64,000 nt of DNA, from positions 1,116,001 through 1,180,000 of the forward strand of contig BCIX01000003.1 of NCBI GenBank assembly GCA_001600095.1. The letters are read 5' to 3'. The translations under genes were made by a program, and so were the position numbers. A model generated the notes under the pieces. That model had not been told where the DNA came from, ran no database searches, and saw nothing but the letters and a program-made list of their open reading frames with translations. Shown one piece after another: positions 1 to 11,549 of the stretch. Numbering within the stretch: position 1 is the stretch's first letter; every line of letters starts with the position of its first letter. Source of the stretch: Bullera alba. Taxonomy: Eukaryota; Basidiomycota; Tremellomycetes; Tremellales; Bulleraceae.

Positions 1-1253
1 GGCCTGCCATAATGACCAGAGTGCTGTTGATGGCCGTCCGGCCCCGCGCTTGGATCGTAGCGGGGCACGGCATGCGGCGGAGGAGCGTTGTACATGCCCG
101 ACTGGGGCTCGTATCGCACATTGGGAGGTGGCGCGTATCGAGCGTCCATCGATCGAGGGTCGGATGGCATGTACGGCGAGGCAGAGGGTGCCTAGTATGA
201 TTATGAGCAATCATTACACAAAGAGATGTCTCTACTCACGGAGGAAGCAGAAGGGACGCGGCTTCGTGAGCGCTGGTGCATGTTGGCAAAGTGGTCGACG
301 GGGTAGCCATTGCTGTTTTGGTTGGATGCATTGGCAGAGTTGGGCCCGCTCGAGCCATCGGCTGTGGAAGTTCCGCTCTCCTACGTATGGTCAGCTGATA
401 CCTCACGGCAGCGCAAGGTGACTCACTCCTGAATTCACAGGACCAACTTCGTTGGACCCTCGGGGGCCGCCGCTTCTTCGTCCTGGCGAGCCTCCTGGGG
501 CGTACATGAAGGCTTCAGGCTTGACCTCGTTCCAGTCGCCATTGCCGTCCTTGCCAACGGATGGTGGCGGAGGAGGGTATGAGACGCGATAGGCATATAG
601 TTGCCGACGAAGATCGGCGTTTTCGTCGCGGAGATAGGCATTCTCTGCCTGAGCCTGGTTGTTGTCCTTGGTCTGTTGTGGGGAGAGCGGTGCGGAACCG
701 GCGGGACCACCAGGTCGATTGCCAGTAATGTACGCTGCTTGACCAAGCTGTCTCCGAGCATCCTCGAGCTGAGCTGTGAGAAGCTGAACAGAGTCCTCAA
801 GCTAGAAGCAAGTTAGCGACGCGTCTTTGCTTGTCGACTCACAGCTTTGAGATGAGCCTTGCGTTTCTCTCTGTGCCGTCTCTGGGCCTTTGCGTTTCGC
901 GATCTGTTGTCACCCTCGTCTGTGTTGCCCATCATGGCAGCATCCATACTGCCGCCAGACCCGGTGCCATCGTTGCCCATGTGGAAGTGGTGGTTCATGA
1001 TGTCTAGCCGTGGGTCAATGTCGAGCGAGTGAAGGTTGTGATGGTTGTACTCTTGTCTAGGATAAGGACCGTTGTCGTAATGAATGTTGTCTACAGGCAC
1101 CTGGGGATTTGGAGAAGAAGACTCGTGACGATGATCCACTACTAGTCGGTCTGGCTCAGAGTCGCGGTTGTTGTTGGTGTTTGACGTTTTGGCGGCTTTC
1201 TTGGATCTCGCAGTCGTCGTCGCGGTACCAGCGCTGGCTTTCCTCTTCGCCAT
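1..1253 (-). CDS. bZIP transcription factor, 3' end outside window
   Basis: Nuclear DNA-binding regulator of the bZIP class; target genes unknown. Exons 1253-843, 801-427, 380-240 and 191-1 (continuing off the window) join in phase through GTGAGT...AG introns. The start ATG at 1253 opens MAKRKASAG, and upstream there is no in-frame extension that looks coding. The basic region RNAKAQRRHREKRKAHLK lies at residues about 119-136, and exon 1 ends exactly there. Exon 2 continues with the zipper LEDSVQLLTAQLEDARRQL, followed by a second charged coiled stretch (ENAYLRDENADLRRQL). The N-terminus is Lys/Ala-rich and may act as a nuclear signal. The C-terminal half is rich in Pro, Ser, Asn and Gly and of low complexity. 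The bZIP call is firm; the subfamily (Yap, Atf or other) cannot be set. About 2.9 kb of gene-free DNA lies upstream, which suits a highly regulated gene. Confidence 0.88.
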
Positions 1254-4173
1254 TATGAGGAGAAAAAAGAAGGCGGTATCGTAATCTCTCGTTGTTATAT
1301 ATCTCGGTAACGTGTGGGTAACGTTGGCGAGGGGGAATGGGATCAGATCCGTACTCAGGGGAGACTTTGGAAGCCGGTTGAGATGCCGAACGATCGGGGA
1401 TGGGGGAGACGTAAGTGGTCGAGTGTGGATAGAGCACAATAAGCTGGGAAGGCGAGGATACCGAGACTGGTTTGAGGTGGTGCTGCAGATTGACGACTGT
1501 TGCATCTATGGATTTGGGTGATAGATCGAGGTTTTTCCTCGTAGCCACTCGACCTCGCGCGCGTCCTACCGCCCCCCTGTCCCCCCGCCCCGCCTCCCCT
1601 CCTCCCAGCCAAAACATGCCAATTCACCCTGAGCAAATGCCGGTAAAGTAAAAATAATTTTGGGTCCGTCTCACCGATCCCCCCTTCGATTGGCCACCGA
1701 GTGGCTCCCTAGATCACCGTGCGCATGGCAGCAGGTCCTAGCAGGTCCCTCAGAGCGGTACACCTTATTAGCGGATGCCTTGCCGGATCAATTCCAGACC
1801 AAACCCCTATATTAGCATCGGGCACATCGACTAGTGCGACGTCGTACTAAGCTCGATCGGCGCGAGCGGCACGCGGTCTTGAGCCAAGCATCCTTAAGCG
1901 CTCAAGAGACTCGGTAGTCCCGGCTCAATGTACCGCTTTGCTTAGCTGACACCTCGTCAACCGTTAATTGGCCTCGACAGCAGGCCTCGACCAGCTTCAA
2001 GGCAAAGGAAGCATGAACCGTTGCAGATCCTCGTGCCGAAGGACCCAACGTCCTCGCCGAAATCATTCGGCCGCAACAGGCCGCAACATGGCAATCAAGA
2101 CACTCAATCAATCATACGCCGAGCCATTCCAGTGAACGTATCTCTTGCTCTTCCCTGCTCTTCCTCTGGCTAGGCCCCTTACCGTCCCGTTGGATCGAGT
2201 GCACTCGTTGCGAGCAGCCGAAACACATTCGGTTCCGACCTGCACATGGCGGTGGAGGCTGGTGGAGGTGCGGCCCTGCCCATTGCAGCCCATCGCCCAG
2301 CTGTCGAGTGCCAACTACGATCGGTGTGCACATTTGGGGCGTTGGAGGAGTTGGAGGGCGTTGGAGCCACCGTAGCCACCGGTCCGAAAACGCGGCACCA
2401 GAATATCGGGCGGCCGGTTAGTCACCGATTTGTCCTTCGGCCTCTCCTGCCTACGCTCGATCGCCCGACAAGTCTTCGCTCTGCTGCGAGCTGGTTCTAC
2501 TCAACGCTGCTTACTATATGCATGGGAGCGTGTCGACGATGTGAAAGTCGATGCGAGTCTTGCTGACGGAGGATGACCGATTGCTTGCCACCAAGGGAGC
2601 GGGCTCTTCTCAAGCGCTCCCCTCATAATCTCCCCGACACCTGCATGCCTGATCCCGGCGGAAGTGACTCATCGGCACCTTCTCGGACTCCCGGAGGCTT
2701 CTTTCGATTGCCCTTGACGATGCTAAGACCGATCTCATCGGACGTGCGATGCCAGCATGCCACGAGCTGCCACGAGGCAACTCGTGCAACTGTACGAGAA
2801 TCTGCTGCGCATGGCGGATGAATACGTGAAATCCCAAGTCGTCTATTGGTGGCGTACATCGATGATGGCAACCGGGACATTGATGATGGCACTCTAGGAC
2901 TCTGTGATGAGCTAGCTGAGGCCTGCTGAGGCTGGCTGCTGCGGATTCCTGGCCTTGTTTTGATTCCACAGCACATTGTGGCGTTTGCGATAACGTCCTC
3001 GCCTGGATCGATTCCTGGATCCTCGATGTTGCCGTCACCTGTTACGCGCTTTTACGTCAACGATCAGGAGTAATCCAGGGCTATCGCATGCTATCGCGCG
3101 GCACAAGCTGGCACAAGACATCATCGCACACTAGATAGGACGCGCCTGGTCGCGCTAGTACACGTATTCGGTTCCACTGAGCGGGCCTGGGCGGACTTCA
3201 ACCTACCTCGACCTATGTACCTCAAACCCATCCTACTAGATCCTACTACACCGACAGACCTTCTCTTACCTGACTTGTCCTCGTGTGCTGGAATCGTACC
3301 CGAGGCACTGCGACTGCGCTTTACGCGATGATCGATGTCTGCGATTACTGCGATGCTTGTGAATGCCTACGAATCGATCAGCGAAAACGCACATGGACTC
3401 TCGGATCCTTGCCGAAGCGAGACACCTGAGCAGGAAGGGGAGAAGTTGACCTGGCAAGACCGGCTCTCGGTTCAGATGAGCGGAGAACCGTCTCTGAGAG
3501 CGTGGCTACATGTGACCAGCATGTGACTGTTACTGGGTCGTGATCTCGCCAATCTGAACGCCCATCAAGTATTTGATCCAACAGCAGTGACCACACGCTC
3601 TTGACTGTAATAAGCGTATCTCTCCATTACTCGGTATACGCTAAACGATATCATATCGACGAGCCAAACTACAAGATGATACTCACCTGGGATGTGATGA
3701 TCGTAACAGTCCCAGGAGGAGATGTGTAAGCTTGAGCGATCGTGACTATGGTCGATCAGACAACTCTCGCTGCGACGGTACTGCTCCGCCACCAGTATGC
3801 CCCACTGAACGAGTATGCATTATCATCAAGATAGAATACCACAACACCAACAAGATAGACACCCGCAGTTCCCCCGTTACAAACGAGTTTCACTGCCCTA
3901 CCCTGCCGTTGCGCCCAGCTCGGGTTTGTCCCGTCGACGTCTAGCCGAGTCTCGATCAAGGGGATTGCCCGCTATAGATACCGGAATGTTGAAATGGAGG
4001 AGTCGCTCTGAGTGTGCCCTCGACTGGCGAAGAAGCACCTGCGGCGAAGGAGGTCGGATTGTTGTTTATAGACGAGACCTTGCGTCCAGACGTAGGTTCT
4101 CTTTCCCCCTGATGAAGTGTACAGATGAAGTTGATGCTCGTAATGTCGTAATGTCGTCATTGCCGCTCGAGTT
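1254..4173. other. long gene-free stretch
   Basis: About 2.9 kb between the bZIP start and the 3' end of the GH5 gene. Open frames here are short, lie in all frames, have shadow-like composition and could not be joined by credible introns. A pyrimidine-rich tract lies near 1550-1620. It probably holds the bZIP promoter and leader, the GH5 3' UTR and perhaps a non-coding RNA; I see no defined element. Confidence 0.5.
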
Positions 4174-6208
4174 CTAGAAAGCCTTGCCTGCATGGGCCAT
4201 TCGCCTGGATCGACCACCGTGGGCGGGCGAGCTTCGTCTCAACCGAGGCTGCTCGACCCGTGGCGAGGCAACAGCGTCTCGCTTCTCAACTGGCGTATCC
4301 CTCTTCCAAGAGCCTTTACCACCAGCAGCAGCGGTGTAAATGTCGACAACCCTAGACTTTGAGATACCACCCATGTTGGACCAGGTCGATTTGATAGAGT
4401 CGAACGAGTCGGCAGAGACATCGACCCGCATGTTACCACCATAGTTGTACAGTCCCCATCGGTCCATGTTGACAGTCTTGTAAGCCCATCCAGACCACCA
4501 GACACCCATCTGGTTCATCTGGTCGAGCATCCAACTGAGCGTACCGTCCGAGGCCATGAACTCGCCAATGTAGGTTGGCACGCCGACACCAGAGTACGTG
4601 TTGGTGTCCTCCCTGACGCCCTGCTCGAACATTTGTTGGTTGTAGCCTTGGTCGCTCTCGCCCATCATGAGGTATTCGTGCATCGAGTACATGACGTTGG
4701 TCCAGTCGGAATCGGGGGCGGCAGAGATCGACTCCATGATGATGATTCGCTTAGAGTCACCGGCTCGGATGGCCTTGTACAGGTCTCTTTGCAGGTTGTT
4801 GTTGGCGGAACCAGTGGGCTCGTTGATTGCATCGTAACCGGCAATGGCGTTCTCTCCGACAAAGTGAGCTGCAATCTTGGTCCAGAGCTCTCCGGCCTTG
4901 TTTCGCTGTTGCTGACCCTCCCAAGTGTCCTCTGAGATGGCAGAGTACTTTTCCTCCTGACCGTCCCAGATGTGGTAGGTTGGGATGACGTAAATGTTCC
5001 TCTTCTTGGCCTCGGCAATGGCCCACTCGAGTCGGGAAAAGTCGACGTTGCCGTTGGCATCGTTGATGTAGGAACCATCGGACCTGATAAAGTTCTTGTA
5101 CGAGAATGGCAGTCGGACGACGTTGAATCCCATGTTGGCAATGTTGTCAAAGTCGGAGGAAACCAACCAGTTGTCGTACCAGACGTTGAGCAGCTCGTAC
5201 GTCTTGTCCTCGCCGAATCGCTTGGTCAAGGTGGTTTGGGGGAATCGGTCGTGGGTACCAGAGTTGTCGGTGATACCACACATCCAGTCTTCCCAGACGA
5301 GCCATCCACCCAGGTTGGTGCCTCGGAGGACGACGTCATTGCCACTTGGGTCGACGACTCGAGTGCCTTTGGTTTGCAGGTAGCCAGACATGTCGCCGCC
5401 GGCACTGTAGGTAGACGTGGGAGCAGCAGCCGAGGTCGAGGTCGAGTTGGAGTCTGTCGAGTTGTAGTCTCCGGCAGAGGGCGAAGCAGTGGCCGAGGCA
5501 GACCAGTCTGCAGTCGCCGAAGCCCAGAGACCGCCACCAATGGTAGCAGAGGCGATCGTGGAGGCTGAAGGAAGTCAGTACATGCGGATCGCCGAAAGGG
5601 TCCCTTTTATGGGAATTTTACTCACTGCTAGACTCTTCATCGTCGCAGTCTTCCTCTTCAGGAGTGGGCGTGTTGCCTGTATCGAGTCAGCCCATGCACC
5701 CAGAACAGACATCGCTCGACTCACCAGAGTCGCAGTCGTCAACCTCGTCAACTTCGTCAAAGGTCCACTGCTGGTTCGCGTTGTGATCGTAGCAAGACCA
5801 GATCTGAACCTGAGTTCCGGCCTGTGCTCTACCATCTTTGAGATCCCAGCACATGTTGTTGCCGTTCCACTTGATCTGACCGTTGTTCACGGTGAACCGT
5901 TGGTTGGCATTGTCGCCGTAGCAGCCCCAGACTTGGACCAGGTTGCCGGACCATTTGCCCGAATCCGAAATGTCACCGCACTTGTCGGTAGCAGAGTTGA
6001 CCAACTGGTCACCCTTCATCGTCCAGACGATGCTATCCGAGTCGTCGCAGTCGTGGATTGTCAAGCGCGAGCCGTCATTCGAGTTTGATGGGATGACACA
6101 GAGGTTTGGGTTGGAGGCCGGCGAGATGGAGAAGGTACCACTTGGAGCGGCGGCCGAGGCGAACAGGGGGAGGAGGGCGAGAGCCGACAGGAAGGCAATG
6201 GTAGACAT
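4174..6208 (-). CDS. secreted GH5 glucanase-like hydrolase with N-terminal ricin-type lectin domain
   Basis: Probable extracellular glycoside hydrolase (641 aa), likely acting on beta-glucan of the fungal wall or outside substrates. Exons are 6208-5725, 5676-5626 and 5564-4174, in phase. The order is: signal peptide (about residues 1-20, MSTIAFLSALALLPLFASA); a ricin B/CBM13-like domain (about 21-155) with repeated CWD/QxW-type elements (QRFTVNNG, QQWTFDEV); a Ser/Thr/Asp-rich linker; then a GH5 TIM barrel from about residue 236. Family signatures visible are LRGTNLGGWLVWEDW, the acid/base Glu in YDAINEPTG and the nucleophile Glu in PTYIGEFMA. This resembles exo-beta-1,3-glucanase-type GH5 enzymes, but the subfamily is not fixed. 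The tail is basic with KR pairs, possible Kex2 sites. It is divergently transcribed from CHS7, 1.3 kb away. Confidence 0.87.
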
Positions 6209-7549
6209 GGTTTCTATGTGATTTTTGGTGATACTGTAAGAGTACTAAGCTGATATCGAGTGCCAGCCTCGATACGTGCTTGTAGTGGTTTGATGGATGG
6301 GGGGGAAGAGAGTGTGATGGGTCGCGACTAAAGTAGGTTGAACGACCGCTTGAAAGAGTGGTATGTGCGCGAGGGTGTTTCGGGTTGAAAGAAGAGTTGA
6401 GGATGGGTAGAGTAGGATGAGTGCGCGACACAAAGGGGTTGAGAAGGGGGGATGTTGGATGTGTTGAAAGACTGACAATCAATTGCTTTTGTATTCGACG
6501 TGTTGATCGGACGGGTGCGTTGAATTGTGGCGGTGGGTTCGTGCTCTATGCCCGGGACACGTCCATCAGGACAAAGGGTGTTCCAAAGGGCCTAGACGTC
6601 CGAGCTCATTAGATCCTCTCCTCTCACCCATACCCGGGCTGCCTTTACACCCCACGCCAAGGCCCACAGCAGCCCACAGCCGCACAGGGGCGTATTCGAT
6701 TCTTTGCTCAGTGTGACTTGACACGTCTGTACGTACACCCAGACGCGTCACCACCTGAAACGAACGAGACCGCACAAAAGCAAGGTTATTAAAACAGGGG
6801 GAAAGCCCCGAGGGTCGGCTGAGTTTCAGGTTTGATTTTGCCTCTTTTCACCAAAAGCACAGAGGTTTAATAGCTTTGCGTGGAGAGCGTAAAGTATCCT
6901 CTGCGCGCAGACGTGACATCCTCCGACGTTCTCTCTGGGCCTCTGGCTGCCTCTGGCTGCCTCTGGCTCTCTCTGGCTGCTCGGTCTTGGCTGCAAGCCG
7001 CCTCGGCAGTCATCGACGCAACATTATCACTCGGTCATGTACGCGAGAGAAGAACAAACGAGATCGACGCGATCACCATCCGCGACGCGTTGAACACGCT
7101 TGCCTCCTCTTCAGGCACGCCACGTTGAAACGACGCTCCGACCAGGTGGCAAAGGGGTTATCTGTTTCGCAGGCGATGACATCGCAACGCTGCAGCAGCA
7201 GTAGAAGCGTCGATCAACGCTCAGCGCTCAGTGCTCACTGATTGCTGTTGACACGTACAGACATGGCGGCAACGACGTATCTGATCATGCATCGTACCTA
7301 CCGAGAACCTGTTGATACCACATCTTCACAGCTTTCCTGACCAAAGGCTGCCTTGTCAATCCACGCCAGCTTGCTTCGATCCCAAAGTCCTTTGAGCGCC
7401 CACCTCCCAGCGACCATCTATAATCAGGATCAAAGCGCAGAGCCTCTCCCGCTTGACCTCTTTCAACCCTCCTTGACAACTTCACCGCTGTGCCATACCA
7501 CACCTATAATCACTACCACCTGCTCACTACCACACCGCGGTCGGTGACC
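6209..7549. promoter_or_regulatory. divergent intergenic region GH5 / CHS7
   Basis: 1.34 kb between two divergent start codons, so it must hold both promoters. No convincing coding frame was found. It contains the short tandem repeat described at 6931-6980. No TATA box was assigned. Confidence 0.5.
6931..6980. repeat. 10-bp short tandem repeat (CTCTGGCTGC-like)
   Basis: About five diverged copies of a 10-base unit read CTCTGGCTGC, with one copy ending CTCT. It lies in the shared upstream region of GH5 and CHS7. Confidence 0.8.
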
Positions 7550-9013
7550 ATGCCAGAACCCTTTGGAGCCTTCGGCTGGATCTGTAAGTGTATTGAAGAC
7601 CACGGCTCCCACTAAGCAACGCCACAGGCCGCCATGCTCCGTTGCCCCAGTGCAACCTCTTCTTCAACCAACTCTGGAATAGAGACTCGCTCTTCCTCAC
7701 CGTTCTCTTCCCTTCAAACTCGGATTTCTTCTCAGACTATAGTGTGGTGAGTGTGCTACCTCTCTACCACTAGCGTATCCTCACCCGAATCTCTGCAGAC
7801 GGGGACGAGTGCGAGGGATGATCCGGCGGTACAGATCGCAAGGGCAGATGCCGGAACGGGATTAGGGGCGAACTGCGAGATACCCCATGTAGGACATAGA
7901 GGGAGTCCAGGCGATGCCGGTGAGTGACGAAACGCCAGTCATAGAGCCTAGCTAATTTGGTGTAGCCCTCGTCGTGCTGTCGGCCTTGTCGCTGATCATG
8001 GCGCTTGGACTATGGTGGCACGCGGGAAGACGGCATGCTGCTGTTGGAAGGGTCGAGTTGAGGATTCTCCTTCTGGTGGGTTCCTCGAATTTAGAGGCAA
8101 GATGCTGATCGGACCTCAGTTCTACGCCTTACATTCAGGTTTTCAAATTGTCACAATGTCATCGTTTCTTGAGCAGGGTGAGTTGGCTTATCGGTGAGGT
8201 ACAGGGCTGATCACCGACGCAGGCTCCACCGCATTGGCCGTTCTGTCGTCGATACACGTCTCGGTGATTGTCGCCGGGTTCTGGGTCCTCCTTGGAAACG
8301 CAATAGTAGCCACTCAGCTAGTCGAGTGAGTCTCTGTCCCACAATCATCCCGACTTACAGTGCTACAGGGATGGAACACCTGCTGCGATCGTTCCCTTAC
8401 TGGTGTTCGCCGTCCTTTTCTTCATCCCACCTCTGTACATCTCTCTTGATGTCTCCCTTAGTTGGACCAACGCCTTTGACCTAGGTGGAAATGTGCAGAA
8501 TTTGCGGTCGACCGCGCTGTTCGTCTTGACGTTGCTCTGGCCTGCTTTGTGAGTGCATCGAGGAGGCAAACGAGCTGATACTGTGTTTCCAGCGCCGCAT
8601 TGGCTTACGGCTTGATGATGTTGTACGTCGTGGTGAGAAAGCTAGGCGAGACGAGACCAGCCGGTGGGTTTGGCGATATAGATGGGAGTGAATTGTTGAC
8701 ACCTCGCAGTCTACTATGTCCTTGGTGGTCTACTCTTCGCCGGCGGTCAAGTGATCTTCTTCCTTGCTTCTCAGCCTCTGTGTGATGTGAGTACATTCAT
8801 CTCCCTCTAGCCACAGTTGCTGATCGCTTCCAGGCGTCGAACGAAAAGATCAACGGAGCTTTCCTCACGACGCTGCTCAACTCTGCAGCCATACTCGCGA
8901 TTTACCAAGCCTGGAAGGTGAGTATTGGGCGTTGTCCTCTGCTTGAGGTTTCGGGCTGATTCGAGTAGAGCATAACGGAGGAGGACTGGGGAGAGGACTA
9001 TGGGCAGTACTAA
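7550..9013 (+). CDS. CHS7: chitin synthase export chaperone Chs7
   Basis: ER membrane chaperone needed for export of chitin synthase (Chs3 class) from the ER; 333 aa, the usual family size. Eleven exons join in phase: 7550-7583, 7628-7746, 7799-7919, 7966-8075, 8120-8177, 8223-8325, 8369-8548, 8593-8663, 8710-8786, 8834-8917 and 8969-9013. The N-terminus MPEPFGAFGWICRHAPLPQC matches the family pattern of a short lead, then Ile-Cys and a PLP-Cys element. Six to seven hydrophobic segments follow, for example ALVVLSALSLIMALGLWW and STALAVLSSIHVSVIVAGF. The acidic C-terminus ends SITEEDWGEDYGQY. All introns are 36-53 bp. The FAD oxidoreductase starts 281 bp downstream on the same strand. The identity is from recognition of the family, with high confidence. 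Confidence 0.92.
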
Positions 9014-9294
9014 AGAGAGTCGCAGGGGTAGCCAGCTCGAAGCTTTGGTGGACGCTGGCAGATCGATTCCGGAAACCGCGGAGCGGGAGCAATTCGCTCG
9101 GACCGTACGCTGTAGTGATGGACATGTGTTTTTGCGGGTCAGCGACGACGAGGTCGTGGTCGTCAATAGGGTCGTCCCAGGTTGTTCCATTCTCGCACCA
9201 TATCATAAGCATCGCACTCAAGCTATCATGGGGCTCTTGGCCTGATTCCATTTCGTGCTCAGTCCTCAGGAGGCCTCCAACTTGACAGGACGAG

Positions 9295-11375
9295 ATGTCG
9301 GTTGCGCCGACGACACAATCAATTGCCGGACGGGTCGCTGTCATTGGATCCGGATTGGCGGGACTCACTACGGCCTATCTGCTTGTGAGGGAGGGCTTCG
9401 AGGTGTTCTTGATTGAGAAGGTGTGTCTTGACTAGGCGTTACCGAGTCAGAACAGGAGCTGACTGGCTTAGTCGGACAAGTTGGGCTTTCACTCGAGCTC
9501 GGTAGACATTCCCGTTCGGCAGATACCGCAATTGGAAGTCAACGGGTTCCCTCTACGCGAGAGCGGTCACAGCGGTGATGAGAAACTAGTATCTAGCGGG
9601 ACTAGTGATGACAAGAACGAGAAGGAAGCGGCTTCACGGTGGATAGTCGACGTGCCAATGCGAAGCTTCCAAGGCGGTGAGTACGATGAGAGTAGCCTTG
9701 AATCTAGTGCTCACCGAGATGGTGTAGGCTACTATCCCTTGTTGATATCGCTATACAAGCATCTCCAGCTGGAGCTCAAGCCAACTTGGTTCACCTTCTC
9801 ATTCAGCCATTTGACCAGTACTAGCTCGGCCAAACCTACAAAACCTCAGCGGCACCGCATAACAGGACCTTCAGCTAGCTCGTCGACATACTTCATCTAC
9901 TCGGGCGGATCGGGTCTATCGTTGCCTACTCTTCCCTCTGCGGCATGGAGGTCACCCTTCGGACTCATTACCGCTCTACTAACGGTCTTCTACAACGCCG
10001 TCTGCTTCATCATCCTCCTCGTCCTATCAGCTGCGACATACCACGGACTACTTGGTTCGCCTGCATCTTCACCTTGGTGTCTGGGTGACTTTGTCGATGT
10101 TCCCTTTTTTGGCAGACTATACTCGCCCTTCATTCACAATATCCTGGTACCCATCTTCTCCGCTGTCGGGACTATGACCTCGGAAGCGGTCCTCAACTCG
10201 CCTTTCATCTTCTTCGCCGAGTACATTCACACGACAATAGGCACTCCGCATTACACCCTCGCGAACGCGTCAGCGCAGACCGTCGCGGAGAAGCTGGCCC
10301 ATGAAGTCTCGGCGCAGGGAAAAGGACACTTGCGACTCAACGAGGAGATCGCTTCGATCTCCAGGAAGAACGACGGAGGAGAGCAGGATCCAGAGGGCAG
10401 TCTTGGAATCGGTTTCAAGAATGGAGACAATATCACTGTGGATAGACTGGTCGTTGCGACTCAGGCGAGCGCAGCGGGCAACTTGCTCAAGATGCTACAA
10501 GGCTCCTTGCGAGGCAAAGAGGCTGCGAGGGTGTCAAAGATGCGGGACGGCCTGCGACAAGTCGAGTACACGGTGGGCAACCTAGCGCGAGAATGGTCGT
10601 AATTTGCGCTGACGTTCATCTTGTAGCGTACGATCGTCATCACGCATCGAGATAAGAGCATACTTCCCAGAAAGTCCGACATCAGAGAGATCAACCTCGC
10701 TCTTCCTGCCTCTCCGGCAGAACCGCATCCGGACTCCTCTGCTTCGCCTTCCTCTGCGAGACACCCAGAGACGAGCGTCAAATCACCCAAAGGCGACTCA
10801 GCCTCTACTACACCCTACTTCCAAGCGGAAATCGACGGGATTTACACCATGGGCACACATGTGATAAAACCACCTAGACACCTCAGACTCCAGGTCGAAG
10901 AAGTCTATCAGACCACCAATCCCGTGGTCCCGATTGATCCGGCGACAGTCCTGGCTATCGCCCAGCTTGAGCGGTATGTCCAAGGCTCCTTCCCCTGCAC
11001 CACCTGATCTGGCCAAGAGATGTTTGCTTATGTCGGCGCTATAGGGCATTGCCGATGAGAGACGGCAAGACGTTCGAGCTACTGCATCCCCACGAGGACG
11101 GATTGGTGTATCTAGCTGGAAGCTATGCTCATCCCGGTATCCCCCTCCTCGAGGGTTGCGTTGCCAGTGCGAGAACAGCAGTGGGGCGTGTCATCAAGGA
11201 TTTGCGACATTCATCCTCCCAGTTCGAGTCGACCGCGAAGGATTCGCTGCCACAGCAGGCAGACACTGTGCCCTCGCTCGATCTATTAGGGGAGATCGAT
11301 TGGTCGGCCGGCCAGGGCAGCTGGCTCAGCAGAGCGTGGCGATGGCGGCGTAATCAGGATACCATATTTAGATGA
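9295..11375 (+). CDS. FAD-dependent oxidoreductase (amine-oxidase-like), membrane-associated
   Basis: Flavoprotein of the NAD(P)/FAD-binding amine-oxidase-like group, 617 aa; substrate unknown. Exons are 9295-9420, 9472-9676, 9728-10572, 10627-10973 and 11045-11375. The dinucleotide-binding motif is GSGLAGLTTAYLLVREGFEV (residues about 18-37), ending in LIEK. The 51-bp intron at 9677-9727 is a codon multiple and stays open if retained; removing it joins SFQGG to YYPLL, as expected for the family. A hydrophobic stretch at 9950-10080 (FGLITALLTVFYNAVCFIIL) suggests membrane contact. The C-terminal part has the second FAD-contact pattern, with LVYLAGSYAHPGIPLLEG ahead of the final helix. Similar fungal proteins are often annotated only as FAD/NAD-binding proteins, so I give no symbol. 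Confidence 0.85.
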
Positions 11376-11549
11376 AGTCATATCCTCTCTATAGACATTT
11401 TCGGGTCATTAAAGTAGTACAGTGTTGCATTGTACATGCCCTTTGGCAACAGGGCTTCTACTGTACACTTGATCATCCGCATCGAGCTGGGTGATCCGAG
11501 ATTCCTCCCTCGCTCGTCTGACGACTCATGTGACCACACCTTCACTCGG

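Noticed and set aside
1902..3038. Several 60-140 codon frames on both strands
   Set aside because: Shadow-like composition, no domain, no credible intron joins.
3266..3959. Short overlapping frames on both strands
   Set aside because: Mutually overlapping, no start context or splice support.
5489..6088. 199-codon plus-strand frame
   Set aside because: Antisense shadow of the GH5/lectin gene.
9677..9727. In-frame segment kept as coding in the FAD oxidoreductase
   Set aside because: It has full intron signals (GTGAGT...GTGTAG), and removing it restores the family motif.
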